This document shows positions 36,301-44,178 of a stretch of 44,178 bases of DNA, in pieces. The position numbers were made by a program, and so were the translations under genes. Below the pieces are notes generated by a model. The model ran no database searches. It was not told where the DNA came from and was given only the letters and a program-made list of their open reading frames with translations. The DNA is from Saccoglossus kowalevskii (lineage: Eukaryota; Hemichordata; Enteropneusta; Harrimaniidae): the NCBI RefSeq assembly GCF_000003605.2, contig NW_003153767.1, positions 15,329-59,506 of the forward strand, given 5' to 3'. How positions within the stretch are numbered: the stretch's first letter is position 1; every line of letters starts with the position of its first letter.

Positions 36301-39300
36301 TTTGTAAAAAAAAAAAGTTGTTGAATTCTTTCTAACACATATCTGAACTTGCTCCAAGGTTCAAGTTTCCCCTTACAATGTATATGAGGGTGAATTACGT
36401 CGCCAACATTGAACATGTCCCAGGGTATTGTTTTCATGTTTGAACAGGTGTTACAGCGCATGATGTCAAATAGAAACCTGTCGATTGAATGCGCATTGTA
36501 AAGTTGTCTGAATAAAGACTCTAACACTTCATAGTTGTGCTTTCCCACTGTACATTCTAGAATTCTTTCTCCACAGCCGAAGAATTTGCGGAAACTCATT
36601 CTACATTATTTCAAGCAGTACAGTGGTCTTAATGAGGAGCACTGCGTCTACCAGTTCTTTCAATTATTAGCAACAGTATCAATGTTCGATCAAGAGAAAT
36701 TCAAATGTGCCTTAGGGGTGAGTGAGTTTTCCATTCATTTATGAACGGTACAGTGACTTCTTGGAAGCCATTATGCATAGCGCCCCCTTGTGGCAGCTCT
36801 TGGTGACCTGATATTGTTTATACTAATTTGGACTTTGGACCATTTTGGGTTAATGTACTTGTAATAGTGCATATACATTAATTTTATAACATGTTTTATA
36901 ACAAAGGATGCAAGTTGGATAATAAATGTTACAAAATTACACAATTTTGACAGAAAATTCATTCATTATTTTTTCCCAAAATAATTCATTTAATCTTTTC
37001 TCAATTTAGTAATTTTACAATTCCATATTACAATTATGAACATGAACACTTATACAGTCAAACCTGTGCATAATGACTTTATAGACAGGTGGTCTTTATA
37101 TAGAATTAGATTATAATTTTATGCATATTCAGCTCGTATGTTCCACATAATATTTATCCAGGAAAAAATGAGATGGTGCTGTTGTTACCAAATGACAATA
37201 TCTAAAATCAAATTAATTCTAAACATTTATTTTAGTCTCTGAACAAAGACGAATCATCAAAAATATTGCTGAAAGGGTGATCTCTTCCACAAGACGGATG
37301 GTTTTTATACATAGGTTGTTCATGCGTGTATATTATGCCTGAAAGTGGTCACTATAGGCAGGTGTTCTTTATATAGAGGTGGTCACTATAAGCAGCTGTT
37401 CTTTATACAGAGGTGGTCACTATAGGCAGGTGGTCATTATACAGAGGTGGTCACTATAGGCAGGTGTTCTTTATACAGAGGTGGTCATTATACAGAGGTG
37501 GTCACTATAGGCAGGTGGTCATTATAGAGGTGGTCACTATAGGCAGGTGGACACTATAGGCAGGTGGATGTTATACAGAGGTGGTCACTATAGGCAGGTG
37601 GTCATTATACAGAGGTGGTCACTATAGGCAGGTGGTTGTTATACAGAGGTGGTCGTTATATAGAGGTGGTCACTATGCCAGGTTTGATTGTAATGTAATA
37701 TAATAATACCCATGATGCATCATGTTTGTTTTCAGACTGGTTGGAGCATATCAGTGGACCTTGTAGTGAGTCCAAGAGACGGTATTAGTTGTCTTACAGA
37801 TAAGGCAGCCTCTGTAAGTAGCAATATTTAATACATAGCTGTGTGGTTTGGTTTATTGGGAATATCTTTTTCTGTCATTATTATCTCTTATATCTTAAAT
37901 TCAAAATTGGCCAAGGCTTGGAAATTTGTATACAGTAATCCGGAACATAAAAATCTGGGTCGCTTCCTAATTACACTTGACAGTTTTTCTTTGTTTTTAT
38001 GGAGATGATATCTGCGCATTTGTTTTGGCATGTGACAGACAAGTATTGTGAAAACAGAAAATCAACAATGACAAGAGAGATTCGTTAAATCAATATTTCG
38101 CTATTACGTCATTTTACTACAATTCTCTAAAATTGCATGCCGCTTTTTCAACATGTTTTACAGTATTCTCTCTAATTTATTCAAAACAGTTGGTCATAAT
38201 TTTTTTTTTCATTGAAAAACTTGATGTTGCCCCATGTTGTAGCATTTACAAGAAAAATAAATTCTATTGTTAACCTATGGAATTAGTATTTTCTGTTCCC
38301 GTGAGATCTCAGGTTATGCGTGAACTCTAATATAAAAACATGACAAAGGTCACAGCATCGTACTGACGTCAAAACATTACTCAAAACTGTTTTTTTTTTA
38401 TATTTCCGCACTTAGTAGTATGCTATACACTTTTGATAATGGTTAGTTTTGATTTGATGAAATAAAGATATCTCAATGTCATAATCCTCTCTAAAAGGTA
38501 GAAATATCCAAATTTAACTATAAAAACAAGAAGTTCAAGATAAAAATCAAATCATCTAGTTTTTGAACAGACATTCAAAGCAATTCTTTCACGTATTACG
38601 CAGTGATGAGCTCCTCTGAAGTTTTGTTTCTATTGTAATGATAATGTACGTACATGTATGCTCGTACATAAAGTGGGCCTTACAGTTAAAGTAGTTACAA
38701 GATGGGAAATAAAAATTAAATTCTCCTTAAATTTACTTTTCAGCCAACTCACATGGCGGACTTCAGCCAGGTTGTTTCTGTGCAAGTCACATCCACTGAA
38801 AACGAAAGAAAGGGAATCTTACAGTTAAAAATTGCAGGTGCTAATGAGGTAAGGTCACAGGTCATACTATATAAAGCATTTTGAGGTCGTAGGTCATGCT
38901 ATATTAAGCATGTTGAGGTCGGGTTACTTAAGGTCGTAGTTCATACTCTTCAGAAGGATACTGTGAGGGCACAAGTCATAATACTTGTGCTGCTGAGGTG
39001 AGAGGTCATACTATTGGGCATGATATGCATGATATCGACATGGTCCCAATATATAAGGTTTTCTGGTAAGGTGGTGGTCATGATATCATGATGTATAGTG
39101 TCGCTGCATGCATGTGTTGGTAAACATCGATTTTTCTACAGTCCAATGCAGTCCCCTAATGTCAAATACAAATACAAGTTTTGACCTTGGCAATATGTGC
39201 ACAAACGTGGTTTGTTGACCTTATCTCTTAAACTTGATGTAAAATATTTATAAAAAAGATGCGAGAGATTGTTATACTGTTTTACAATTAATGTGGTATT

Positions 39301-42300
39301 TAAGATTAATTTGTTTGTTTGAGGATAGTGATGTCTTAATTCCATATTTGGCATCTTGGGTAGGTCGTAGGTCAAAACCCACAATGCACGCTGGTTTTAC
39401 ACCAATATTCCTGATGATTCAGCAGTACCCTAAGAACAATGTCAAATCCAGGGAATCTGGATTTGTTTCTTCCACCATCCCACAATAATATCGTTAATTT
39501 GTTTTTATTCTGATGATCAACGTAGATATAATTACTTAGACCTAAACTATGTTGCCAGCAGTGTGTGGCCGATATATTTTCCCACTAATATCACCCTTGC
39601 ACAGCGCCCTCTGTTGATTCAAACTTACAAAATTGTGCGCAGTGGGGCGTGCATACTGATTACTTCCATGGACGTGTGAGGTGCACATCTTATTTGTTCA
39701 TACTTGTCGTTGTTATGATGTCATCATCATGTGATATCAATACATGACCCAAGAGTGAATGGTGGCACTTACGTCTGGAGCGAAGGTCATATTTGGGATG
39801 TTTGTGTTTGCTTATCTTTTTCTCGTAAACTACCGTATTGCTAAGCAGTCGTTGATATTCGAGACAACATTTTTTTTCTGAACTTTCCAGCAATTTCACA
39901 AAGATTTTGTTTTAAAAAAGATCATCGAGACATTAACTCAAAAATCCAAGTGAAATTTTCAGCATTCACAATTTTCTTAAACATGCAAAGTTTGTGAAAA
40001 TTTAATTTTCATGAAAATTAGTTTCGCAAGAGGCAAATTTTGACTGGTAAAATTGAAAATTTTTGTGGTTACTGTGGTGAATACTACTATAAATAAATAA
40101 ATGTTGTTCTGATACATGTCATTATGTGAAATTCCTTTCATCAGAACTTCAGTGATTTACTGTGGTTTTGAAAATTTGCTTTCACAACTATAAAGTTAGT
40201 TGTTTATTTATCCTATTACACCAGTTGAACTTTTCGACCTTTGACCCCAAAGTCAACTTTTGTTACGTGTCACAAAATAAATCAGCTTAATTTTTTCCAT
40301 ATTTTCACAAAATTGTTGATTAAGTCCTGTATATTGTGTTCCTTTACTTCAAAATTACTAAAAAAAAAAGAAACAAGAAAACTTAATGCAAAATGTTGCA
40401 CTGACATTTTTCTGGGTGATTTCCAAATGGCACTGTCAACCAATCAAAAAATGGTTTGTTGTCATGTAATAATTCATTAAATAAATGGATGTAATTACTG
40501 CATGTATTAAAATGAAAATTACTGTAAAATAATTTATTTTCGCTTAGATTTTTTTATTTTTGCTATTTTCCCTGAAGGAATTATTCAGTAAAAATAAAAT
40601 CCAGCGAATATACTTTTTTTCTTATATTTTACATTCAACTCTTCAAAAATCAGTGAAAATAAATTCCATACAAAACATCCCAAATGTCTTTTCAGCGAAA
40701 ATTAATTTCAAAAATTAATTTATTAAAATTTGATATATTGGTCCATTTTTTGTCATTGATATGTCGGACATTATGGCACTCTGTTTTGCATGACCCTTGC
40801 CCCTTATTTTGCCTCCCTGCATTGCATGTAACAAGATAGTATTCGTCAATATGATACCATTTCCTGTTAATATGAATCCTGAATCACACCGTATTAGTCA
40901 CAGTTTATTATTTATCTTATGACGAGCATCTCCTGCATGCCGCTGTTGTCAGTCACACATATTTCAAAAGTATTGTTTCTAACTCCAGACCCAAAATGTT
41001 GTTTTAGTTTCCGTGCAACTGCTGTCAACATAAACGAACATGCTCAAATTGTGTACAAGTAAGTACTGCTTGCTTTAGAGCTGCTCAATGTGTTTACTTT
41101 CTTTTTTTTTTTTTTTTTAATAATCTTGTGCGTTTTACTCATATTTATTTGCCATTACTCATCTGTTTTTTATTTTTCATAACGATAAACGGTGTGCATT
41201 ATTGTTTTGTTCAGTTATTAGCTCGCTGACTGCCAAGCTACTTACAACATACAGAAACTGTAAGAAGGTTATTTGGTCACATGTATGCGAATTAGCAAAA
41301 TGATGCATAAGTATTTTGGTAGTAAAAAATATTTAGCAGACTTTGCTGAATTTAACCACTTTCCTCAAAACCATTTCATGGTTAAAGAATGCTAGATTGT
41401 CTTAACCAGATTTGGTTCTTTTGATCTGAACTGATAGTGAAAATAGATTTAGGATTATTTGATTTTTGTTAACAAAATAGACATATTGTAAAATATGTCT
41501 TGATTCTATGTCAGTCAGTGATACTAATCCCAGGTGAGCTATTTGGCCATGGATGCCAACTTAATACACTTGTGTGTGGTGGGAATAATAATATTAAAAT
41601 TACTGACAGCATGTTGTCTGTTTCACATCTTGTTCTCTTTACCATTACATGTAGAACATGTATTCTATATGTAAGACATATTAACTCCTCGTTACTAAGT
41701 GTCACATGGCACAGCTGGGGTCCTGTCTTCAAACTGAGTCGTGTCTGGAAATACACAATACGTCTAAACGTATGGCTTTCAGGGTTGTGAGGAAAAGATA
41801 GTTCATTTAAATGTCATTATATTTAGTGGATAACCACATCATTGAAATTATTATACACTCAATGTAACCGTCTTTCATTAGCATTTTTGGACACTCCTGT
41901 CAAATTTTTTTTTTCAAATATTTGTTTATGACAACACTAAGAAATTAGGCGTGTTTAGTCCTACGTGTTAAAAATGTTGGCATCCGTTGATGGTTGTCGT
42001 ATTGAAGTTTCAATTAAGTTTTCTTGTAGTATTATTTTCCTGTGGTAAGCAGAGATCAACAAAATAACCCTTTTTATTTTTTTACGTGACAAAGACCGGT
42101 AATAATTGAGGGTTTTAGATGGATTTTGAAGAATGATCAATCTTTTTTATTTGATGGGGTAGATTGTATTGTATTCTATACTGGGATTGGTTGTATTATT
42201 AGTATGTTAACATTTTCACCACCAGACTTTCTCGCTCAAATGTTTCTGCACTTTTTTCTTATATTCTTCAATATTTCTTGAAATGAACCCTAATTTTGGA

Positions 42301-43973
42301 GCCAATAGACAAAATTTGAGTCAATTTTGAGTTTTATTATTCAAAATTTTGGCTATTTTTTTCCCATTCTAATGAAGGAAAGTGCGGGCTATATATAAAC
42401 AGGTATATTATGAAGATTTAGATTATTGATGACACTTATAAATATTAATGCAACTGTTCACACCAATTACACATGATGTTGATACCAGTTCTTATAGATT
42501 TGTCAAAAAATGTTTTTATAAAGAAATGGTAAAATTGAATAATTCTTATAAATTAGTTTTCTTTTTGTATACAGAAACAGTGATGAGCATTTAATATAAA
42601 CACATTGTAGTCTACTGCACCTAATACAGCACTGATAATTTGTTAATGGGTTAGGATCTTCTTTGCATGTATGTTCAAATTCTATGAATAAACCAAAAAA
42701 ATGAAATAGTGCAAAACAAATGGATTTTCCACAGATAATCTTTCATCAGTTTTTGTATGTAAATGTTGCAAATGTGGTTAATAAAGTTTTCCATATACCG
42801 TATATGCATATTAATTAGGTCATTTGCATATCATTAACCTTTTGAGCACCAAAGTCAATTTTTGTCATGATTCATGAAATAGTTCTATATACTGTCTGTG
42901 CATATTAATTAGGTGATTTGCATATCATTAACCATTTGAGCGCAAAAGTCAACTTTTGTCACGATTCATGAAATAATTCTGTATACCGTCTGTGTATATT
43001 AATTAGGTAATTTGCATATCATTAGCCTTTTGAGCACCAAAGTCAAATTTTTCCACATTTTTACCAAAATTTTTATCTACACTTGTAGCTAATTTTCTCC
43101 ATTTGGTCAAAATTTTAAAAGAAATTGTATAAAAATATGAAAAAATCATATGTAATAGTGCACTCATCTTTTCAAAATGTTTTAACTGTGTTTAAAAATG
43201 ATGGTGACAATGAGGTACATAAGGTAACTTTATTGATGGTTTGAAGGAGTATGTGTTGCTATTACCAGAGGTACATTACTTGGGGTTTGCAACACGCATA
43301 GTACTGTATGGTGACATCATGCCAAGATTCCATTCAAGTCTCATCTCATAGATAGCGAGACTGATTCTACGACCTTCTGACCTGATATAGGCAGTTTGTA
43401 ACAAAACAATAAAACATGTATTACCACATTTATAGGGAAAAAATGTAATACATCGAAAATGTACAGAAAATATAGTTATCGTAATCCGTCATATTGTGAG
43501 CAGCTATTTTGATTCCCAGTATCCTAGTTACCTCGGGCATGTGCATTCACATTTTTCTGAGTTGGAACGCTTATGCGAGAGCAAGATCGTGACGGGATCT
43601 TGGTATCATGTCACCGTAGTTGCAAACCCCCAGTAATGTACCTGTGCTATTACCAAGTAACTTTTGATTAATGTACATTTTTTTTAAATTTTTTTTTCTT
43701 TCATGAAATTTTTACTAATGAATAATGAAAGCTCAATATCAAAGATATGGTTTTCAAGACGTTCTGCATGTTACTTTAAAAAATAAATAAATTCTAGTTT
43801 CCTAGAATTAATTGTATTACTTATTCACATGTATTATTTTAACTTTTCTCCGCAGGCTGTGTATATTACTGTGCCCTCTGTCAACACTGCGGAGGACATG
43901 GCAGATATCATTGATGGTTATTGTCGGCTGACGTTGGATTCCAAACAGTCATTTATGATAAAGCCTCATCAAG
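33258..43973 (+). CDS. PTK2: focal adhesion kinase (FAK/PTK2), 5' part: FERM domain, nine exons, 3'-truncated by the window
   Basis: FAK is the cytoplasmic tyrosine kinase of integrin adhesions. Its FERM domain binds membrane phosphoinositides and receptors and holds the kinase inactive. Nine exons, each bounded by AG/GT, join in one frame into 329 residues plus one base. Coding segments: 33295-33378, 34093-34268, 34632-34719, 35593-35735, 36071-36125, 36577-36717, 37736-37813, 38744-38848, 43856-43973. Against human FAK, recalled from memory, they align with an offset of 34 residues and no gap through F2, then a one-residue gap in F3. Diagnostic stretches are YELRIRYLPK (88-97), LGCLEIRR (137-144), GLKRFFPRS (168-176), DGISCLTDK, ADFSQV, LQLKIAGA and DMADIIDGYCRL. 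Lobes are about F1 1-96, F2 97-219, F3 220-318. The roughly 34 residues before the vertebrate FERM are missing: an in-frame TAG directly precedes the ATG. Kinase, proline-rich and FAT regions lie beyond the right edge. Pyk2 is the alternative name, but invertebrates usually have one FAK/Pyk2 gene. Confidence 0.95.
33267..33302 (+). other. 11-codon upstream ORF overlapping the FAK start codon
   Basis: ATG at 33267 opens a frame of 11 codons that ends at TGA 33300-33302, five bases past the FAK ATG. Its context is weak (T at -3, C at +4). Overlapping upstream ORFs of this kind can lower translation of the main frame. Confidence 0.6.
33484..33671. mobile_element. MITE, family A, inside FAK intron 1
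   Basis: TACTGTAAAATACTTTATTT to AATAAAGTATTTTACAGCA; a deletion of about 25 bp in the centre; last base pair of the right TA mutated (CA). Confidence 0.8.
34093..34268 (+). CDS. PTK2: FAK exon 2 (F1 lobe)
   Basis: Acceptor TTTTCATTTCAG, donor AA|GTAAGA, 176 bp, phase 0 in and phase 2 out. Residues 29-86, including CYAIRLADS and VRKKYE, correspond to the vertebrate F1 segment with CYGFRLS and VREKYE. The split lysine codon (AA|G) is completed by the next exon. Confidence 0.93.
34632..34719 (+). CDS. PTK2: FAK exon 3 (F1-F2)
   Basis: Acceptor with long T tract and TATCAG, donor CAG|GTAATA, 88 bp. Residues 88-116: YELRIRYLPKSYPDMYEKDK then FFYFYDQ. YELRIRYLPK is identical to vertebrate FAK as I recall it, and the strongest single identity in the gene. 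Confidence 0.95.
35520..35532 (-). promoter_or_regulatory. perfect DR1 nuclear-receptor motif in FAK intron 3
   Basis: Plus strand TGACCTATGACCT is AGGTCA-T-AGGTCA on the minus strand, a perfect direct repeat with one-base spacer as bound by RXR, HNF4 and COUP-TF type receptors. It lies 60 bp before exon 4. Function is inference. Confidence 0.45.
35593..35735 (+). CDS. PTK2: FAK exon 4 (F2 lobe)
   Basis: Acceptor GCATATTTGTAG, donor GA|GTAAGT, 143 bp, phase 0 in and 2 out. Residues 117-163. LGCLEIRR is conserved. By the offset of 34, R118 stands where vertebrates have the SUMO-acceptor K152, F146 at Y180, M149 at M183 and F160 at Y194. Y180 and M183 belong to the FERM face that packs on the kinase, so an aromatic and the methionine are kept. 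Confidence 0.95.
36071..36125 (+). CDS. PTK2: FAK exon 5 (F2 lobe)
   Basis: Acceptor T-tract then CCATTACAG, donor AAG|GTACAT, 55 bp. Completes E164 and encodes 165-182 (KEIGLKRFFPRSALESVK). The final K182 begins the basic patch that continues in the next exon. Confidence 0.95.
36240..36605 (-). CDS. unrecognised antisense ORF in FAK intron 5, possible gene or element remnant
   Basis: On the minus strand 119 codons run from ATG 36599 to TAA 36242-36240, with a stop just upstream at 36608-36606. An AATAAA (36234-36229) lies six bases past the stop. The translation looks protein-like: SLFRQLYNAHSIDRFLFDI, then MRCNTCSNMK with a C-x-x-C, then W/H/F-rich sequence. I do not recognise a family with confidence. 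The first 7-10 codons overlap FAK exon 6 antisense, so the original part is probably the intronic 36240-36576. It could be a remnant of a repeat-borne gene, a nested gene, or chance; a poly-A run at about 36307-36317 encodes its FFF stretch. Confidence 0.25.
   Translation of the reverse strand, partial: CRMSFRKFFGCGERILECTVGKHNYEVLESLFRQLYNAHSIDRFLFDIMRCNTCSNMKTIPWDMFNVGDVIHPHIHCKGKLEPWSKFRYVLERIQQLFFFTKWWANDSKFIPVNISQFMQF
36577..36717 (+). CDS. PTK2: FAK exon 6 (F2 lobe, basic patch)
   Basis: Acceptor TTCTTTCTCCACAG, donor GGG|GTGAGT, 141 bp, both ends phase 0. Residues 183-229. With K182 it gives KPKNLRK (182-188), matching the vertebrate KAKTLRK patch (216-222) that binds phosphoinositides and activated receptors. 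Ends FDQEKFKCALG, entering F3. Confidence 0.95.
36780..36793 (-). promoter_or_regulatory. CTCF-like site in FAK intron 6
   Basis: Minus strand CCACAAGGGGGCGC matches CCASYAGRKGGCRS with one mismatch, and TG precedes it as in the longer consensus. A weaker match (two mismatches) lies at 39604-39617. Confidence 0.35.
37053..37692. mobile_element. TIR-bounded element carrying a 17-bp-unit minisatellite, FAK intron 6
   Basis: Left end TACAGTCAAACCTG (37053-37066) and right end CAGGTTTGATTGTA (37679-37692) are inverted repeats at 13 of 14 positions, with TA at each border. Between about 37330 and 37675 two 17-bp units alternate, AGGTGGTCACTATAGGC and AGGTGGTCATTATACAG. An AGGTGGTCTTTATATAG copy sits near the left end, so the repeat belongs to the element. 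The remainder is unique. Non-coding. Confidence 0.65.
37736..37813 (+). CDS. PTK2: FAK exon 7 (F3 lobe)
   Basis: Acceptor TTTGTTTTCAG, donor TCT|GTAAGT, 78 bp, phase 0. Residues 230-255 (TGWSISVDLVVSPRDGISCL then TDKAAS), matching the F3 strand ending GISYLTDK in vertebrates. Confidence 0.95.
38744..38848 (+). CDS. PTK2: FAK exon 8 (F3 lobe)
   Basis: Acceptor ATTTACTTTTCAG, donor GAG|GTAAGG, 105 bp, phase 0. Residues 256-290: PTHMADFSQV...ERKGILQLKIAGANE. One residue shorter than vertebrates between FSQV and RKG. Confidence 0.95.
38852..39011 (+). repeat. degenerate tandem repeat of AGGTCA/AGGTCG half-sites at the start of FAK intron 8
   Basis: It begins four bases inside the intron. AGGTCACAGGTCA (38852-38864) is a perfect DR1, AGGTCGTAGGTCA (38884-38896) differs by one base, AGGTCGTAGTTCA lies near 38931, and AGGTCATACTAT recurs near 39005. 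Units of about 32-45 bp share CATACTATATAAAGCAT. Single near-DR1 sites follow at 39362-39374 and 40235-40247. Confidence 0.55.
39012..40519. other. FAK intron 8, unique part
   Basis: Contains AGGTCGTAGGTCA at 39362-39374 and, on the minus strand, GGGTCAAAGGTCG at 40247-40235, both one- or two-base variants of DR1. Short ORFs here have no motifs. Confidence 0.4.
40520..40715. mobile_element. MITE, family A, in FAK intron 8
   Basis: Starts TACTGTAAAATAATTTATTT, carries TTATTCAGTAAAAATAAAAT and CTTTTCAGCGAAAATTAATT; the right terminal 20 bp are lost. Confidence 0.75.
40716..42206. other. FAK intron 8, non-coding stretch
   Basis: A T run near 41101-41118. A 96-codon ORF at 41500-41790 shows no motif. 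No further feature seen. Confidence 0.5.
42207..42385. mobile_element. degenerate TTAA-type repeat, family E
   Basis: Starts TTAACATTTTCACCACCAGA; the next 70 bp match the inverse of 31186-31265 (for example GCACTTTTTTCTTATATTCT). Right end GGAAAGTGCGGG; no intact TTAA there. Confidence 0.4.
42788..43065. repeat. 94-bp tandem repeat with octamer and homeobox-like motifs, about 2.7 copies
   Basis: CATATTAATTAGG starts at 42807 and 42901, and its variant TATATTAATTAGG at 42995, a strict 94-bp period. Every unit has TTAATTA, ATTTGCATATCATTA (POU octamer ATTTGCAT) and ACCTTTTGAGCACCAAAGTC-like sequence that resembles the end of the family E MITE. Confidence 0.85.
43257..43655. mobile_element. 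non-autonomous DNA transposon with 11-bp target duplication, Mutator-like by hallmark
   Basis: The direct repeat TGCTATTACCA (43257-43267 and 43645-43655) brackets a 377-bp element. Left end GAGGTACATTACTTGGGG and right end CCCCCAGTAATGTACCTG lie in terminal inverted repeats of about 26 bp with two mismatches. After an indel of about 12 bp the similarity continues inward (GGTGACATCATGCCAAGATT against GGTGACATGATACCAAGAT). There is no coding capacity. A 9-11-bp duplication with long inverted repeats is typical of Mutator-like elements; the assignment is inference. It ends 200 bp before FAK exon 9. Confidence 0.75.
43856..43973 (+). CDS. PTK2: FAK exon 9 (end of F3 lobe)
   Basis: Acceptor TTTTCTCCGCAG, donor CAAG|GTGAGA, 118 bp, phase 0 in and 1 out. 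Residues 291-329, with TAEDMADIIDGYCRL near-identical to the vertebrate end of F3 and SFMIKPHQ before the linker that carries the autophosphorylation tyrosine in vertebrates. That tyrosine is not in the window. Confidence 0.95.
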
Positions 43974-44178
43974 GTGAGATTTTGTGGAATTATGAAGTGT
44001 TCAGTTTATCATTTCAAGCACATTGCTGTAACTTTCACTAGCATTTTATTAACTACACGGCATCATTCTATGCATTATTGGGTTCTCATTGTGGTGATGG
44101 GTTTAGTCTGATGGTGGTGGGTGTGAGAGGTGTATTGGTACATGTATGGGTGTCATTGGGGGTTAGTGTGATCGTGGT
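43974..44178. other. start of FAK intron 9, cut by window edge
   Basis: Contains TACATGTA near 44140 and TGATGGTGGTGGGTGTGAG-like TGG/GTG-rich sequence. No exon seen. Confidence 0.7.

Noticed and set aside
41500-41790. 96-codon ORF in FAK intron 8, open on both strands
   Set aside because: No motif, no splice signals at its limits, and an antisense ORF overlaps it.
43829-44041. 70-codon ORF as an independent small gene
   Set aside because: It is FAK exon 9 read through both splice sites.

Overview
The window is AT-rich, intron-bearing animal DNA. Two genes are recognisable by eye. The first is an intronless membrane progestin receptor (PAQR family, class II) on the minus strand at 2258-3241. 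The second is the 5' part of a focal adhesion kinase (FAK/PTK2) gene on the plus strand, with nine exons from 33258 to 43973 that encode the N-terminal FERM domain. FAK means a metazoan. The very frequent palindrome TACATGTA, recurring TACCGGTA, many short palindromic DNA transposon relics and minisatellites fit a marine invertebrate (mollusc, brachiopod, hemichordate or amphioxus type). I cannot fix the phylum from sequence alone.

Layout. 1-453: a 33-bp tandem repeat cut by the window edge. 783-1049 (minus): an unrecognised ORF richer in CpG than its surroundings. 1959-2031: two perfect CTCF-type consensus sites downstream of the receptor gene. 2258-3241: the receptor. 4440-5660: CpG-rich segments, including a small hairpin and a possible promoter zone between the two divergently oriented genes. 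5.7-33.2 kb: no convincing coding sequence. This stretch is either intergenic or a long 5' intron of FAK. It holds at least five families of short terminal-inverted-repeat elements, a minisatellite with an assembly gap (N at 15062-15327), and a perfectly duplicated 114-bp unit at 20937 and 28096, one copy of which sits inside an older element. 33.3-44.2 kb: FAK exons with consensus splice sites and a continuous frame. The introns carry elements, a 17-bp-unit minisatellite bounded by inverted repeats, a DR1 nuclear-receptor-type repeat, and a very clean element with an 11-bp target-site duplication at 43257-43655.

How the genes work. The receptor would be a multi-pass membrane protein for rapid steroid signalling. 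FAK is the cytoplasmic tyrosine kinase of integrin adhesions; only its autoinhibitory and membrane-targeting FERM domain is in view, and the kinase and FAT domains lie beyond the right edge. No operon-like or functional link between the two genes can be shown; they simply point away from each other. I found no tRNA, rRNA, CRISPR or autonomous transposase gene. The best candidates for something undescribed are the 114-bp unit, the 43.3-kb transposable element, the DR1-bearing intron repeat and the two unrecognised ORFs.
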